From Bacteroidales bacterium (lineage in GTDB: Bacteria > Bacteroidota > Bacteroidia > Bacteroidales > FEN-979), in NCBI GenBank assembly GCA_030681475.1, contig JAUXWT010000063.1, positions 1 to 40,669 of the forward strand: 40,669 nucleotides of DNA, in the 5' to 3' direction. A model generated the notes under the pieces. That model was not told where the DNA came from. It saw only the letters and a program-made list of their open reading frames with translations, and made no database searches. The position numbers and the translations under genes were made by a program. Position 1 is the first letter of the stretch; each line of letters opens with the position of its first letter. This document shows positions 25,782-34,710 of this stretch, one piece after another.

Positions 25782-27349
25782 AAGTAATATGCATTTTCAC
25801 TTTTTTCCTTTTGTCAGCCTTTATACTTCATGGTCAAAATGTAAAGCGCCAGAATCCCAAAAAAGTGGCGCCCAATGATACGATAGTGCCTGGTAAAGGT
25901 AACAGGGAAGACCAGATCAGGAAAATCGATGAAGTAAAAGTAAAATTGCTTTCCGATTCCTTGGGCAACGAACCCAGAAAAAGCGCCCTCATTGATACCA
26001 CAATGCAAAATAAATACGGGAACCTGCTCGATGATGACCCGGAGTACAATAAAAGATATCCTCTTTGGATTCCTGCTCTTGAAACTTTTAGCGCTGTCAC
26101 CTTGACATGGGCATTCGATAGATTCATTTTAAATGCAGATTATGCTCGTATCGGACTTAATTCATGGAATACAAATCTGACACAAGGATGGGAATGGGAT
26201 ACAGACCGGTTCGGCGTAAATTTTATTGGTCATCCCTATTCGGGAACACTTTCTTATAATGCCGGGCGAGCGAACGGTTATAATTACTATCAATCTTTTT
26301 GTTTTGCAGTTGGAGGCAGTTTATTGTGGGAATACTTCGGGGAAAATTCACGTCCGTCCTATAATGATATCATATATACACCGATCAATGGATCATTTAT
26401 TGGAGAAATACTCTACCGCTTAAGTTCTAATATCCTCGATGACCGCACGCGTGGCGGAAACAGGGTTTTCCGTGAAATAGCAGCTGGCCTGATTGATCCC
26501 ATGAGAGGCTTTAACAGGCTGATCCAGGGAAAGTCATTCCGGAGAACCAACAAAGAGGTGTATGAAAAAGAACCGACCAATATCACCTTATATGCAGGGC
26601 TCCGCACGATAAATGATGTGCCTTACAGCGCCTTTGGAAAAGGGACTTTCAGTGGAATGATCAACGCACAGTTTGATTATGGCAATCCGTTTGAACTCCG
26701 TAAACGAAAACCATTTGATTTTTTCAAATTTCGTGTGGCTATGAATTTTGGCGTAGGCCGTAAATATCTTGATAATATCCTCGGTTATGGAATTTTGTTT
26801 GGGAAAAACCAGCAATTGGGAAAACTGGCGCTCCTTATCGGCGGATTTCAATACATGGATTACTGGGATAACAAAAAATTCGAGCTGGGCACCATTGGTT
26901 TCGGAGCCGGTGTAATTTCCAAACTGCCATTAACTAAAACGAGCAATCTATATTCCAGTATCCATCTGGGGTTGGTGCCTTTTGGCGGCAACAGCACAAA
27001 GTTTGTCATTGATACCACCCAGGTCAGAGATTATAATTTTGTTGGCGGATTGGAGACAAAGTTTGAAACAACAGCAAACCTTGGTAAATATGCGACCGCA
27101 ACCCTGAGGTATTATTTCTACTGGATGCGCAGCTATGTTGGAACAACCGGGAGTAACTTCATCCATATTTTACAACCAAGAGTCACCGTTCGCCTTTATA
27201 AAAGCCTGAGCATAGGATGCGAAGCTCAACTCTATTACAATGACTTGTACCAGCGGGGTCTTCCTGCCGGCCATTCGATCCAGACAGAACAGAAAGTATT
27301 CCTGCTGCTCTATTTAGAAGATTCCCAGAGAAGAGGGAAGTATAATTGA
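25778..27349 (+). CDS. DUF3943-domain outer-membrane-associated protein
   Basis: A 523-residue exported protein. The signal peptide is at 1-19 (MKVICIFTFFLLSAFILHGQ). A polar, probably disordered stretch (20-85) precedes the DUF3943 domain (about 88-240), which contains FIGHPYSGTLSYNAGRANGY and IGEILYRLSSNILDD. After it, alternating aromatic strands to the end suggest an outer-membrane barrel. The family has no known function. It overlaps the beheaded small gene upstream and is the main surviving gene under promoter copy 5. Confidence 0.85.
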   Translation: MKVICIFTFFLLSAFILHGQNVKRQNPKKVAPNDTIVPGKGNREDQIRKIDEVKVKLLSDSLGNEPRKSALIDTTMQNKYGNLLDDDPEYNKRYPLWIPALETFSAVTLTWAFDRFILNADYARIGLNSWNTNLTQGWEWDTDRFGVNFIGHPYSGTLSYNAGRANGYNYYQSFCFAVGGSLLWEYFGENSRPSYNDIIYTPINGSFIGEILYRLSSNILDDRTRGGNRVFREIAAGLIDPMRGFNRLIQGKSFRRTNKEVYEKEPTNITLYAGLRTINDVPYSAFGKGTFSGMINAQFDYGNPFELRKRKPFDFFKFRVAMNFGVGRKYLDNILGYGILFGKNQQLGKLALLIGGFQYMDYWDNKKFELGTIGFGAGVISKLPLTKTSNLYSSIHLGLVPFGGNSTKFVIDTTQVRDYNFVGGLETKFETTANLGKYATATLRYYFYWMRSYVGTTGSNFIHILQPRVTVRLYKSLSIGCEAQLYYNDLYQRGLPAGHSIQTEQKVFLLLYLEDSQRRGKYN

Positions 27350-27440
27350 ATGAACCCAAAGCACCTTTCCCATGATGCTTATTATCATTGTGTCGTTAGG
27401 CACTTAATATGGGTAGCCTTGTGGCGATCGCATTCAATCT

Positions 27441-27510
27441 CGTCCCGTACGGGACGAAATAATCATCCTTCCAATCATTCCCTACCCAGATTAAATCCCT
27501 AACGGGATTT
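27441..27510. repeat. Two short perfect palindromes in a convergent gap
   Basis: CGTCCCGTACGGGACG (27441-27456) is a perfect 16-base palindrome, and AAATCCCTAACGGGATTT (27493-27510) has seven-base arms with a four-base loop. Both share a CCCGT/ACGGG theme. They lie in the gap (27350-27606) between convergent genes, as is usual for REP-like elements. The rest of the gap holds the terminator at 27561 and no gene. Confidence 0.6.
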
Positions 27511-27560
27511 GACGGCAATCATCGTTAGCAAAGCCGCCCGGCCTGAGGGCAAAAACTAAG

Positions 27561-27589
27561 AAAAGAGGCTGCCCTTTTGGGACGCCCTC
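27561..27589 (-). terminator. Rho-independent terminator of the PAP2 gene
   Basis: Read on the minus strand, GAGGGCGTCCC, loop AAAA and GGGCAGCCTC (27589 to 27565, one or two mismatches) are followed at once by TTTTCTT. It lies 18 bases beyond the stop of the PAP2 gene, the last gene of the 30360-27607 unit. Confidence 0.65.
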
Positions 27590-27606
27590 TATAGGGGGTG
27601 CGGTAA

Positions 27607-28545
27607 TTAAAAATGATAAACGAGGGTGGCGCCGATTCCGGTTGAACTCACCGGAATGATATGAAGTTTTTTGTTGGCATTAAAATATACCATACTCCCG
27701 ACCGCAAATCCAAGCGCAGAGCCGAATAAAACATCCGATGCCCAGTGATCATTTACCGCAAGCCGGTAAAGCGCCGTAAAACCTGCCAGGCCAAAGGTGA
27801 CGATGGGTACCCATTTCGTATCCCAATATTCCAGGCCGATTACCGTTGCGACTGCAAAAACCGTCGAAGAATGGCCTGAAGGAAATGAATTATACCCAAA
27901 CATTCCATATTCCCCACCCCAGCTTAATGGCCCGTCCCATGCATGGGGATCGGGAGGCGTATTCATATACGGACGGTGCCGGTGTGATACCTGTTTGATT
28001 GCCTGGGTAAGAACAGCCGTAATCACATATGCTTCCAGGCCTTTTAATCCAGTTTCCTTTGCTTTTTTGTTCTTCCAGATCACCCCGCAGGCATAAAAAA
28101 TACCCAATGCGGGAATATCATACAGGCCGCTTCCCAGTGGACTAAAAAAGTAATAGGAGGTTCTACTGATGAATACGGAACTGTTTCGGTAATAAAATTG
28201 TTGTATCGGTTTATCTCCCCATACGATCAACCCGATCGTTCCAGCGACAATAACTGCTGTAGTGATGATCTTGCCCTTTTTCCAGCGGAACGGATTGGTA
28301 AAGATCGACTTGGTATCCTTCCAGTAGGAATTTACATAGGCGCGCCCGAAAGAACTTGCAGGAGTGATATTCTGGGGCTCCTTCGTGATAATCACGGTGT
28401 CCATTTTTTTAATAAGGGTATCAACCTGCTGGGGCGACAGGCTGTCAACTTTCTGAGAGGTAAGTGTATCCTTCTTTTCCTGGGCATGCAATTGACCATC
28501 CATGCATAAAGAAAAAAAAATGAAAATTAATATCCGGTGAATCAT
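27607..28545 (-). CDS. PAP2-family phosphatase, exported
   Basis: A 312-residue protein. The signal peptide is MIHRILIFIFFSLCMDGQ with cleavage after QLHAQ. A polar linker follows, and then a membrane PAP2 core with the three motifs: KQVSHRHRP, FPSGHSSTVFAV and YRLAVNDHWASDV. Members dephosphorylate undecaprenyl pyrophosphate, phosphatidic acid or lipid A. The start is placed at 28545, just before the signal peptide; an in-frame start at 28671 adds 42 unlikely residues. It is the last gene of the unit under promoter copy 6 and has its own terminator. A second PAP2 gene is at 32853. Confidence 0.88.
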   Translation of the reverse strand: MIHRILIFIFFSLCMDGQLHAQEKKDTLTSQKVDSLSPQQVDTLIKKMDTVIITKEPQNITPASSFGRAYVNSYWKDTKSIFTNPFRWKKGKIITTAVIVAGTIGLIVWGDKPIQQFYYRNSSVFISRTSYYFFSPLGSGLYDIPALGIFYACGVIWKNKKAKETGLKGLEAYVITAVLTQAIKQVSHRHRPYMNTPPDPHAWDGPLSWGGEYGMFGYNSFPSGHSSTVFAVATVIGLEYWDTKWVPIVTFGLAGFTALYRLAVNDHWASDVLFGSALGFAVGSMVYFNANKKLHIIPVSSTGIGATLVYHF

Positions 28546-28695
28546 GAACGATTGTTGATTGCATTCATGCCAGCCCTCGTTTCCCGTTCCATTTCCCATG
28601 ACCCATACGTCCGGGGCCAGCGAATACACAAGAAGAAAGGAGTAAGAACCATCACAATGCAAAGATGACAAGAAAAATTTAAACTTTTCATTTTT

Positions 28696-29760
28696 TCAAT
28701 TTTCATTGTATCGGGTACCCGATTTTTTTTTCTTCGTTTTGAATATGGCAAACCGCGTTCCTCCCCAAAGACGGAATTGCGCAACATCATAACTGAACAA
28801 AGCATTATTGAGTTTGTCTGGTACTTCTTTGAAGCCTGTATGAACGGAACAACCCAGAAACCATTTATCCGAATTATATCCGAGAGCGAAACGGCCATTG
28901 AGCTGAAACGCAAATTCAAAATCAGAGTATTGGTTAAACTCACTGGTATATGAAGAAAACTGGGCCGCCACACCCGGAAAAAGAGCTGCCGTTATGTAAA
29001 TATTTTTCAGGAATATCAATGTATATACATATCCCGGAGACAGACCAAGCGAATAAAACTTGCCACCAGTGATGAGATTTGCAGCAGGTATCTGGTATGC
29101 ATCAGCGATTTCCGTAGGAATGATCCCATGGCCGGACGATATCCGGTAATACGTAAATGCAGGCCTGACGACAAGGCTGCCGGCACTCTTTTTCTGACCT
29201 TCATTCTGAATGAATGCGGCCCGGATCGAAAATTTTTCAGCATTGTAAATCCAGTACCCGGCTAAACCAAGTGAAAATGTGCGCATGTCGGAAATAATGA
29301 AATGTGTTCCATCCTGCCGTGCCGGGGAGGCAATGTAATACCCTTTATATCGCTGAAGAAACATTTCACCTGCTATCGCCCGACCGAAGGCGTTGACCCT
29401 GAGATCAAGGGTAGTTGTTTTCCCATAAACATTCCGGTCAGTTTTATAGATCGGATTTACAACAGATAACCCCAGGCCGAACCATTTCCAGAACCCGGCT
29501 ATCCCAATCCTCAGATTGACATTCGGACGATAAACGATCTTCGATATTTTTTCGTCGGCCGGATTGATAAGCATCGAAGCGTTCTGAAAGAGCAGAAAAG
29601 CACGGGTTGTCAACAAATTGGTATAACCTGACAGGTAGTTACTGTCAAATGGCGCAAGAGATGAATCACTTGCGGTTGTGTCATTCTGGGCGCCAGACTC
29701 TATGAAAGTTGAAGTTAAAAACAGTATAAGTGCACCTGTGATCATGGATTTAAAAGACAT
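28696..29760 (-). CDS. DUF4421-domain putative outer-membrane protein
   Basis: A 354-residue exported protein with a signal peptide at 1-24 (MSFKSMITGALILFLTSTFI) and then the DUF4421 domain for most of its length. Typical words are IVYRPNVNLRIGIAGFWKWF, LQRYKGYYI and FSLGLAGYWIYN. Repeated amphipathic strands suggest a beta barrel. The last residues are basic (KTKKKKSGTRYNEN). The family is found chiefly in Bacteroidota and has no assigned function. It reads from the two small membrane-protein genes upstream towards the PAP2 gene. Confidence 0.82.
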   Translation of the reverse strand: MSFKSMITGALILFLTSTFIESGAQNDTTASDSSLAPFDSNYLSGYTNLLTTRAFLLFQNASMLINPADEKISKIVYRPNVNLRIGIAGFWKWFGLGLSVVNPIYKTDRNVYGKTTTLDLRVNAFGRAIAGEMFLQRYKGYYIASPARQDGTHFIISDMRTFSLGLAGYWIYNAEKFSIRAAFIQNEGQKKSAGSLVVRPAFTYYRISSGHGIIPTEIADAYQIPAANLITGGKFYSLGLSPGYVYTLIFLKNIYITAALFPGVAAQFSSYTSEFNQYSDFEFAFQLNGRFALGYNSDKWFLGCSVHTGFKEVPDKLNNALFSYDVAQFRLWGGTRFAIFKTKKKKSGTRYNEN

Positions 29761-29825
29761 ATTGGTTTGACGGTTGGTGACGACCGGAACAGGATGACCA
29801 TTTGGCCGACTACTTCATTCAAAAA

Positions 29826-30020
29826 TTACGATTCGTCTTTTGTAGTCCGTATCAGACCAATGCCGGCGATGAAAAATATAATGCCGAGTATGCCGTAAAT
29901 CACGAGCGCTCTAATGTCATGGTTACCACCGGAAGTACCGACAAATAATATCGCCGTATAAATAAGGCCTCCTATTCCGAGCAGGGTCAGCATTGCCCCG
30001 AAAATTCTTTTAAGATTCAT
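29826..30020 (-). CDS. Two-helix small membrane protein
   Basis: A 64-residue protein, MNLKRIFGAMLTLLGIGGLI, then a polar loop with GTSGGNHDIR, a second hydrophobic segment (about 39-57) and a charged tail TTKDES. No family name is certain. It resembles the 70-residue protein at 622 in size and topology. It lies 50 bases after the first gene of the copy-6 unit, in the same direction. Confidence 0.65.
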   Translation of the reverse strand: MNLKRIFGAMLTLLGIGGLIYTAILFVGTSGGNHDIRALVIYGILGIIFFIAGIGLIRTTKDES

Positions 30021-30070
30021 AGTATTGTATTTTATAGCGTGGTCAATTCAACTTTGGGTTTCTTGGTCCT

Positions 30071-30256
30071 TTAGACGGTGATACTCGTCAGATAAGCAAA
30101 GATACCAAATACCTTGAGAAGCCAGACGATAACAACAAGTACAACCACAATATTGAAGATGTTTTTAATTTTCCCATCCATGGGGATGATAGAGTTGACA
30201 AGCCATAAAAGGACACCTGCAACAATCAATACGATTAAGATAGTGAATAGTGGCAT
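30071..30256 (-). CDS. Thivi_2564-like small membrane protein
   Basis: A 61-residue protein MPLFTILIVLIVAGVLLWLV, then NSIIPMDGKIKNIFNIVVVL and a second helix. The pattern of two helices with a short IPMD-KIK turn matches the Thivi_2564 family of small proteins. An in-frame ATG at 30295 would overlap the -7 box of promoter copy 6 and precede the expected transcript start, so the ATG at 30256 is chosen. It is the first gene of a minus-strand unit that continues to the PAP2 gene at 27607. Confidence 0.75.
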   Translation of the reverse strand: MPLFTILIVLIVAGVLLWLVNSIIPMDGKIKNIFNIVVVLVVIVWLLKVFGIFAYLTSITV

Positions 30257-30292
30257 AATAAATGATTTAAGATTGGTTATGATTTTATTTGT

Positions 30293-30360
30293 CAAAGGTA
30301 ATCCCTGACATTCCTCTTTTTATTACATAACTTTTGAAAAAAGTTATATCATTCACACAT
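30293..30360 (-). promoter_or_regulatory. Stress-box promoter module, copy 6
   Basis: On the minus strand ATGTGTGAATGATATAAC starts at 30360, TATGTAAT forms the second half-site and TACCTTTG (30300-30293) is a perfect TAnnTTTG. It directs the unit 30256-27607. It lies 35 bases from the 3' end of the DUF748 gene, read in the same direction. Confidence 0.85.
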
Positions 30361-30394
30361 CCTGTGAATTTTGCTGCAGATTAGAATATTGTGA

Positions 30395-32782
30395 TTATCC
30401 TTTTGACATGGTCTTGTTTTTCTTGCGTTCCTTTTTATATTTATTCCTGGGAGCTTCATCGTTTACTTCATTCATTTTCCTGTATGCCTTTAGCAAGTGT
30501 ACCGGAAGTTCCCCTATGTAATCTATCTTGAAATAGGAAAACCCGTTGTATGGAATATCATTTTCGCCGGAATGGATTTTTACACGTTTTTCTACGGATT
30601 TTTCCTTAAAATATAAGATGAAGGCGTTTTCTCTTTCTCTGATTAGCCGTATGAACATGGCATTTATTGCCACTGTACCGATAAGATTTCTGCATTTATC
30701 CTGGACAGTAAACAGCATCGTATCGCTGACCTGGTTGTTTAAATAATTAATAAACAAAGAATCCTTAACCGACATTTTATCAACTTGTATTGAATCTTCT
30801 TCATTGAAACCCTGTTTATCACTGGTATTTGTTGCCAGGAAATATTTTTTTTTGGCTTCAAAAAAACTGATGTATTCTATTTCCTTTTCAGCATACTGTA
30901 TGGGATAAACAGCAAGAGACGCTTTCGGATAATCTACTAAATAATCCACCAGCCTTTTTATAAACTTTTCCTGGCTGTGCAATATTGAATTCTGTCGCAT
31001 TACCCACTTCAGTGTAAGCGCTTTCTCAATTTCAGTTTCTAAATTTTTCACCTCCAGCCTGTAAGGCGCTGTTGAAGGTTTAACGAATATATTTTCCACC
31101 ACATCCATAAGAACATCATGCAAGTGAAATTTCGGATCCTTCAAATCACCGGTAATCGGTATTTCGTAGTCAATTACATTGCCACGCTCCCGGATTAATG
31201 ACATGATCAATGGCAGGGGGAGCCATTTCGAATCTTTTCTTCTCACACGGTTGGTTCTGCGCGGATCGATGATCACCACGTGATTATCGCTTTGTATCAT
31301 TGCGTTTCGAACCCTCCATGTGCCATTTATTTCTATTGTCCCCCTGTCCAAGGGGTAGGAAGTATAGGTGATCAGATAAGGGTTAAAGAGGGTAACAGGA
31401 ACTTTTTGAAGATGATATTGGATATCAAAATCCAAACTGTCCTTGGGATTTATACTCAGGGTCACTGTAACATCCCCAAAGGGTTTTATACCGGATTTCA
31501 AAGATGCTTGAACCCGGTTCTGACTTTTGTAGATAGAATCAGCAAAGAAATTCAGCGGATTTAAATCCGCAGTGAATTTCTCAGAGATTGAAAAGTCATT
31601 GAATTTCAAGTCCCCTTTGTAAATTGCAAACCGGTTGACCTTGTAGTCACTGTAAAAAAAATTCCTCACCAATAGTTTCACATAGCGGGCAATTTCGATA
31701 ACGAGGTTAAATTTTGAAGGATCGGAAGCCGCGGAAGTAATTTTGGATCCGTTTTTTCCAAACATGGCCTGGAAGTTATCCATATGATCGTAAAGCTCAT
31801 ATTTTAAAAAAGGATGATTAAGCGATATTGAATCGAAAAGATACTTATGATTTTTCGGGCTTATCTCGGTTATTTCCAGCGCTAATTTGTCAAAGGCTGC
31901 ATAATCATCCTCCGGATTTTTTCCAAAATGGAAATCATTAACAGCCAGGCGCCCTGAGGCGGTAATATTTTCTCCGTCGGTAAAGCTGCCTTTTGCTTTG
32001 ATGTCTGCATCAATGTTGGCCTTGAAGTTACTGTTGTTTGATATATCCTTCAGGTATTGTTCTATCAGGTTTAAATCGAATTTATGAACGATGACGGCAA
32101 GGCGATAACCCCTGGTTTTGAAATTGATCGTAAAATTTCCTTTCATATCACCGCTTCCCTTTCCCTGGAAAAATGAAAAATTAGTCGTAATGGAATCTGC
32201 ATTCCAGCGTTTCCCGTCACTTTCCAGGTTGACTTTTTCAATAAAGTAGTTTATCGGAGTCATTCTTTCACGGTAATGGAATTCCCCGTCCATAATTTTT
32301 ATACCAAGAAGATTAACATGAACCGATGAAGGAGTTTTATCACGTTGTTCAGGTGTAAATAATTGTATCAGATCGCTGAAATTCAACTCCTTTTTTTCCT
32401 GTATAATTATGCCTTTTGGCTGATCTAAAGTGATTTTAGTTATTTCAATCGTTTTCGATAACAGTTTAAGCATGGCGAAATTTGCGCTTATTCCTTTGGC
32501 TGAAAAGAAAATGCTGTCATCTGCCTTAAAAAAGGGCAGACTTTTTGATTCATAAATTTTCAGATTGCTGATATGGACATAACCGGTAAAAGGATTCACG
32601 TAAACCCAGCCCATAGTAATTTGCCTTCCGGTGTACTTCTCATCGTACCTTTCAACCAGGTATTTTGCGACAGGCGAAATCAAAATTATAACCGCCAATA
32701 TTGTAATGAAAATGGAACCGATTACAATAAATATTGTTTTCTTTAATCTGGCGCTGGCAGTTTTTATTTTTTTTAAAATCAT
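30395..32782 (-). CDS. DUF748 / AsmA-like protein
   Basis: A 795-residue protein with one N-terminal membrane helix (about 16-36) and a long exported body. The start of the body, ISPVAKYLVERYDEKYTGRQ then VNPFTGYVHISNLKIYE, and the later GTIEINGTWRVRN and VIDYEIPITGDLKDPKFHL are characteristic of DUF748, a relative of AsmA/TamB proteins thought to bridge the periplasm for lipid transport. A lysine-rich tail (KKERKKNKTMSKG) closes it. It follows the PAP2 gene at 33755 by 70 bases in the same direction and probably shares promoter copy 7. Confidence 0.82.
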   Translation of the reverse strand: MILKKIKTASARLKKTIFIVIGSIFITILAVIILISPVAKYLVERYDEKYTGRQITMGWVYVNPFTGYVHISNLKIYESKSLPFFKADDSIFFSAKGISANFAMLKLLSKTIEITKITLDQPKGIIIQEKKELNFSDLIQLFTPEQRDKTPSSVHVNLLGIKIMDGEFHYRERMTPINYFIEKVNLESDGKRWNADSITTNFSFFQGKGSGDMKGNFTINFKTRGYRLAVIVHKFDLNLIEQYLKDISNNSNFKANIDADIKAKGSFTDGENITASGRLAVNDFHFGKNPEDDYAAFDKLALEITEISPKNHKYLFDSISLNHPFLKYELYDHMDNFQAMFGKNGSKITSAASDPSKFNLVIEIARYVKLLVRNFFYSDYKVNRFAIYKGDLKFNDFSISEKFTADLNPLNFFADSIYKSQNRVQASLKSGIKPFGDVTVTLSINPKDSLDFDIQYHLQKVPVTLFNPYLITYTSYPLDRGTIEINGTWRVRNAMIQSDNHVVIIDPRRTNRVRRKDSKWLPLPLIMSLIRERGNVIDYEIPITGDLKDPKFHLHDVLMDVVENIFVKPSTAPYRLEVKNLETEIEKALTLKWVMRQNSILHSQEKFIKRLVDYLVDYPKASLAVYPIQYAEKEIEYISFFEAKKKYFLATNTSDKQGFNEEDSIQVDKMSVKDSLFINYLNNQVSDTMLFTVQDKCRNLIGTVAINAMFIRLIRERENAFILYFKEKSVEKRVKIHSGENDIPYNGFSYFKIDYIGELPVHLLKAYRKMNEVNDEAPRNKYKKERKKNKTMSKG

Positions 32783-32852
32783 ATAAAACTCCTTCGTATT
32801 TGGAGAAATTGTCAGCTAATTTGACAGAAATAGTTTAGGCGTATTTTGTGGT

Positions 32853-33755
32853 TTACTTATTCACAGCAGAAAGCCTTTTAGCGTCCATTTTCCAACAGAC
32901 ACTCAGTCCCACTTCTTCGGAAGATGTTGACATGCTGAGGGAAAGATGTTTGGTGCATGGCGACTTATGCAAGGCAGGGACAACAATGCCAATGAGAGCG
33001 CCAAGCCCGAAACCGACGGCAACATCCGAAGGGAAATGATCCAATGATCTGATACGCGCATATGCGATCGTCAGGGGAGGAACTGCTGCGGCTAAATAAA
33101 GCAGGTATTTTAGCCCGCCAAGGTTGGGATGATAATCACTATATACCTTGGCCATAAAAAAAGTACTGTAAGCGCAGGAACCCACATGTCCGCTGAAAAA
33201 TGCATTGCGGGTGTTGTTGTTGTTCATGCGGAATTCAGGTGTAAGTTCATCAGTATTATAGTAAGCGAATGGCCGGTAACGGTTCACAAAAGTAGGTCCG
33301 AGAGGACTGTAGTTATAAAAGCTGAAAGTTATGGTGTGCCCCTCGACATACATTAACAGCAGGTCAAGCCAGTCTTTGCGCATATCCTTGTCAATGATAA
33401 GCAGGCTGGGCAATAAAAAGATGCCAATCTCACCATAATCTGATATTTTTTTGAACAGGTCCCGGTCAGCGGGATTTTGTTTCAATGCCCATCTGTCAAT
33501 CGTGTTGATCAGGTTTTTCTGCTGATCCGTATTGATAAACTCCAGTTCATCACTGGTAAGCTTTGGCTTGCTCTTCAAACGGCTGATGGCAAAATAATCT
33601 CCGATCATGCCGACACCGATGATACTGCCCGTAACATAATAGTTGACGTGATATCGTTTTACATGCGTCTTTGCTTTTACGGTAGAATCGGATGACTGAC
33701 AAAAACCTGTGAACGAAAATACCAAGGCAATTGCCATGCAGAAAATGTTTCTCAT
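32853..33755 (-). CDS. PAP2-family phosphatase-like protein, exported
   Basis: A 300-residue protein with a signal peptide (MRNIFCMAIALVFSFTGFCQ), a helix-rich middle and the PAP2 core. RYRPFAYYN stands for motif 1, NAFFSGHVGSCAYSTFF for motif 2 (SGH kept, Pro replaced by Phe-Ser) and RIRSLDHFPSDVAVG for motif 3. All catalytic Arg and His residues are present. It differs from the PAP2 gene at 27607, so the two are not recent duplicates. It is the first gene under promoter copy 7; its ATG lies about 30 bases past the -7 box. Confidence 0.85.
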   Translation of the reverse strand: MRNIFCMAIALVFSFTGFCQSSDSTVKAKTHVKRYHVNYYVTGSIIGVGMIGDYFAISRLKSKPKLTSDELEFINTDQQKNLINTIDRWALKQNPADRDLFKKISDYGEIGIFLLPSLLIIDKDMRKDWLDLLLMYVEGHTITFSFYNYSPLGPTFVNRYRPFAYYNTDELTPEFRMNNNNTRNAFFSGHVGSCAYSTFFMAKVYSDYHPNLGGLKYLLYLAAAVPPLTIAYARIRSLDHFPSDVAVGFGLGALIGIVVPALHKSPCTKHLSLSMSTSSEEVGLSVCWKMDAKRLSAVNK

Positions 33756-33785
33756 GATGAAAAATGTAACGTATTTATCAAAATG

Positions 33786-33853
33786 TAAAAGTGTGAACTT
33801 TACATCTGAAAAGTGTTACACAACTTTGGTATAAAGTTGCATCATTCACACAT
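33786..33853 (-). promoter_or_regulatory. Stress-box promoter module, copy 7
   Basis: On the minus strand ATGTGTGAATGATGCAAC starts at 33853, TGTGTAAC forms the second half-site and CACTTTTA (33793-33786) sits at the -7 position, the poorest -7 match. The first eight bases overlap the last codons of the second AraC gene. It drives the PAP2 and DUF748 genes. Confidence 0.75.
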
Positions 33854-34406
33854 TTTCAAGCGTACTGCGTTTTTTGGATTTGAGGGATTTAAAGAATGAG
33901 GGAGTCAGCCCGGTCACCTTTTTAAATTGATGGGAAAGATGGGCTACACTGCTGTAATGCAGTTTCCAGGCAATCTCGGAAAGGTTGAGTTCATCATAGA
34001 TAATAAGCTCTTTCACCCGTTCTATTTTATGCAGGATAATAAAATGCTCAATCGTGATCCCTTTGGTTTCTGAAAAGATATTGGCCAGGTAAGTATAATC
34101 GTAATCCAGTTTTTCTGAGAGGTAATCTGAAAAGTTTGTCTTAGGTACCTCATCCATATAATGAACCATCTCAATAATAACATTCTGTATCTTTTCAATC
34201 AGGATGGCTTTCTTGTCCTCCATCAGTTCAAGTCCTGATCGGTGCAGAGCCATTTTGAGCTGATCCCGCACCTCCTGGTTAATGGTTTCCATAATCTCGA
34301 CTGTTCCCAGGTCAACATTGACAAAATGGAGTCCAAGCTTCTTTAACTCTTCCCTGACCAGCATTTTACAGCGGTTACTTACCATGTATTTAATATAGAG
34401 CGTCAT
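33846..34406 (-). CDS. AraC-family transcriptional regulator, copy 2
   Basis: A 186-residue paralogue of the regulator at 5607, the same length and alike along the whole chain, for example GLELMEDKKAILIEKIQN, NFSDYLSEKLDYDYTYL and ELNLSEIAWKLHYSSVAHLS in the recognition region, then QFKKVTGLTPSFFK. The DNA-binding helices of the two proteins are nearly the same, so they may read the same site. The start is ATG 34406, aligned with copy 1, rather than an upstream in-frame ATG at 34457. It has no stress box of its own but lies between copies 7 and 8. Upstream, TTGACA and TATAAT sit 16 bp apart. Confidence 0.9.
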   Translation of the reverse strand: MTLYIKYMVSNRCKMLVREELKKLGLHFVNVDLGTVEIMETINQEVRDQLKMALHRSGLELMEDKKAILIEKIQNVIIEMVHYMDEVPKTNFSDYLSEKLDYDYTYLANIFSETKGITIEHFIILHKIERVKELIIYDELNLSEIAWKLHYSSVAHLSHQFKKVTGLTPSFFKSLKSKKRSTLENV

Positions 34407-34446
34407 GCAATAGCTGATTTTCCCATCAAAATTATAAATTTTTTCG

Positions 34447-34474
34447 ATTATAAGCAACGATATGAAACTGTCAA
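34447..34474 (-). promoter_or_regulatory. Candidate sigma70-like promoter of the second AraC gene
   Basis: On the minus strand TTGACA (34474-34469) and TATAAT (34452-34447) are separated by 16 bp, and the ATG follows at 34406. This is an E. coli-type promoter, unusual for Bacteroidota, whose primary sigma prefers TAnnTTTG. In AT-rich DNA it may be chance. Confidence 0.25.
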
Positions 34475-34575
34475 AACTTTACTTATGCTGTTTGGTTGTC
34501 GTAAAATTAGTCCAAATTTTCATCCTTATGAATAATTGCATTTAAACAAAAATCATCCCACTCAATATTCATTGA

Positions 34576-34643
34576 ATGTGTGAATTATATAAAATATTTC
34601 AGGAATTGTATAACACGATTCTTAGAAGAATGCTGAATTTTTG
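34576..34643 (+). promoter_or_regulatory. Stress-box promoter module, copy 8
   Basis: ATGTGTGAAT at 34576, TATATAA in the first half-site, TGTATAAC in the second, and AATTTTTG as the -7 box (34636-34643). The first gene begins 67 bases later at 34711. It faces away from the second AraC gene, 170 bases from that gene's start. Confidence 0.8.
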
Positions 34644-34710
34644 TCAAACTTTAATCATAAGATTTCATTAACCCTGGCGATACAAATAAACTAATCCAAA
34701 GAAATAATAT

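Noticed and set aside
27441-27510. CRISPR-like array in the 27350-27606 gap
   Set aside because: Only two unlike palindromes with no repeated spacer-repeat pattern and no cas genes.
28546-28671. 42-residue N-terminal extension of the PAP2 protein (start at 28671)
   Set aside because: The extension precedes a complete signal peptide and has no resemblance to the family.
30351-30369. ATTCACA-CATCC-TGTGAAT palindrome at the start of module 6, which might be a divergent eleventh copy
   Set aside because: On the + strand the second TGTAA block at +21 and a -7 box at 61-68 are both absent, and the DNA beyond is the 3' end of the DUF748 gene.
32810-32875. TGTGAATAAGTAAA on the minus strand ahead of the DUF748 gene, like the module
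   Set aside because: The spacing is off by one base at the first block and two at the second, and the match lies in the last codons of the PAP2 gene; chance resemblance.
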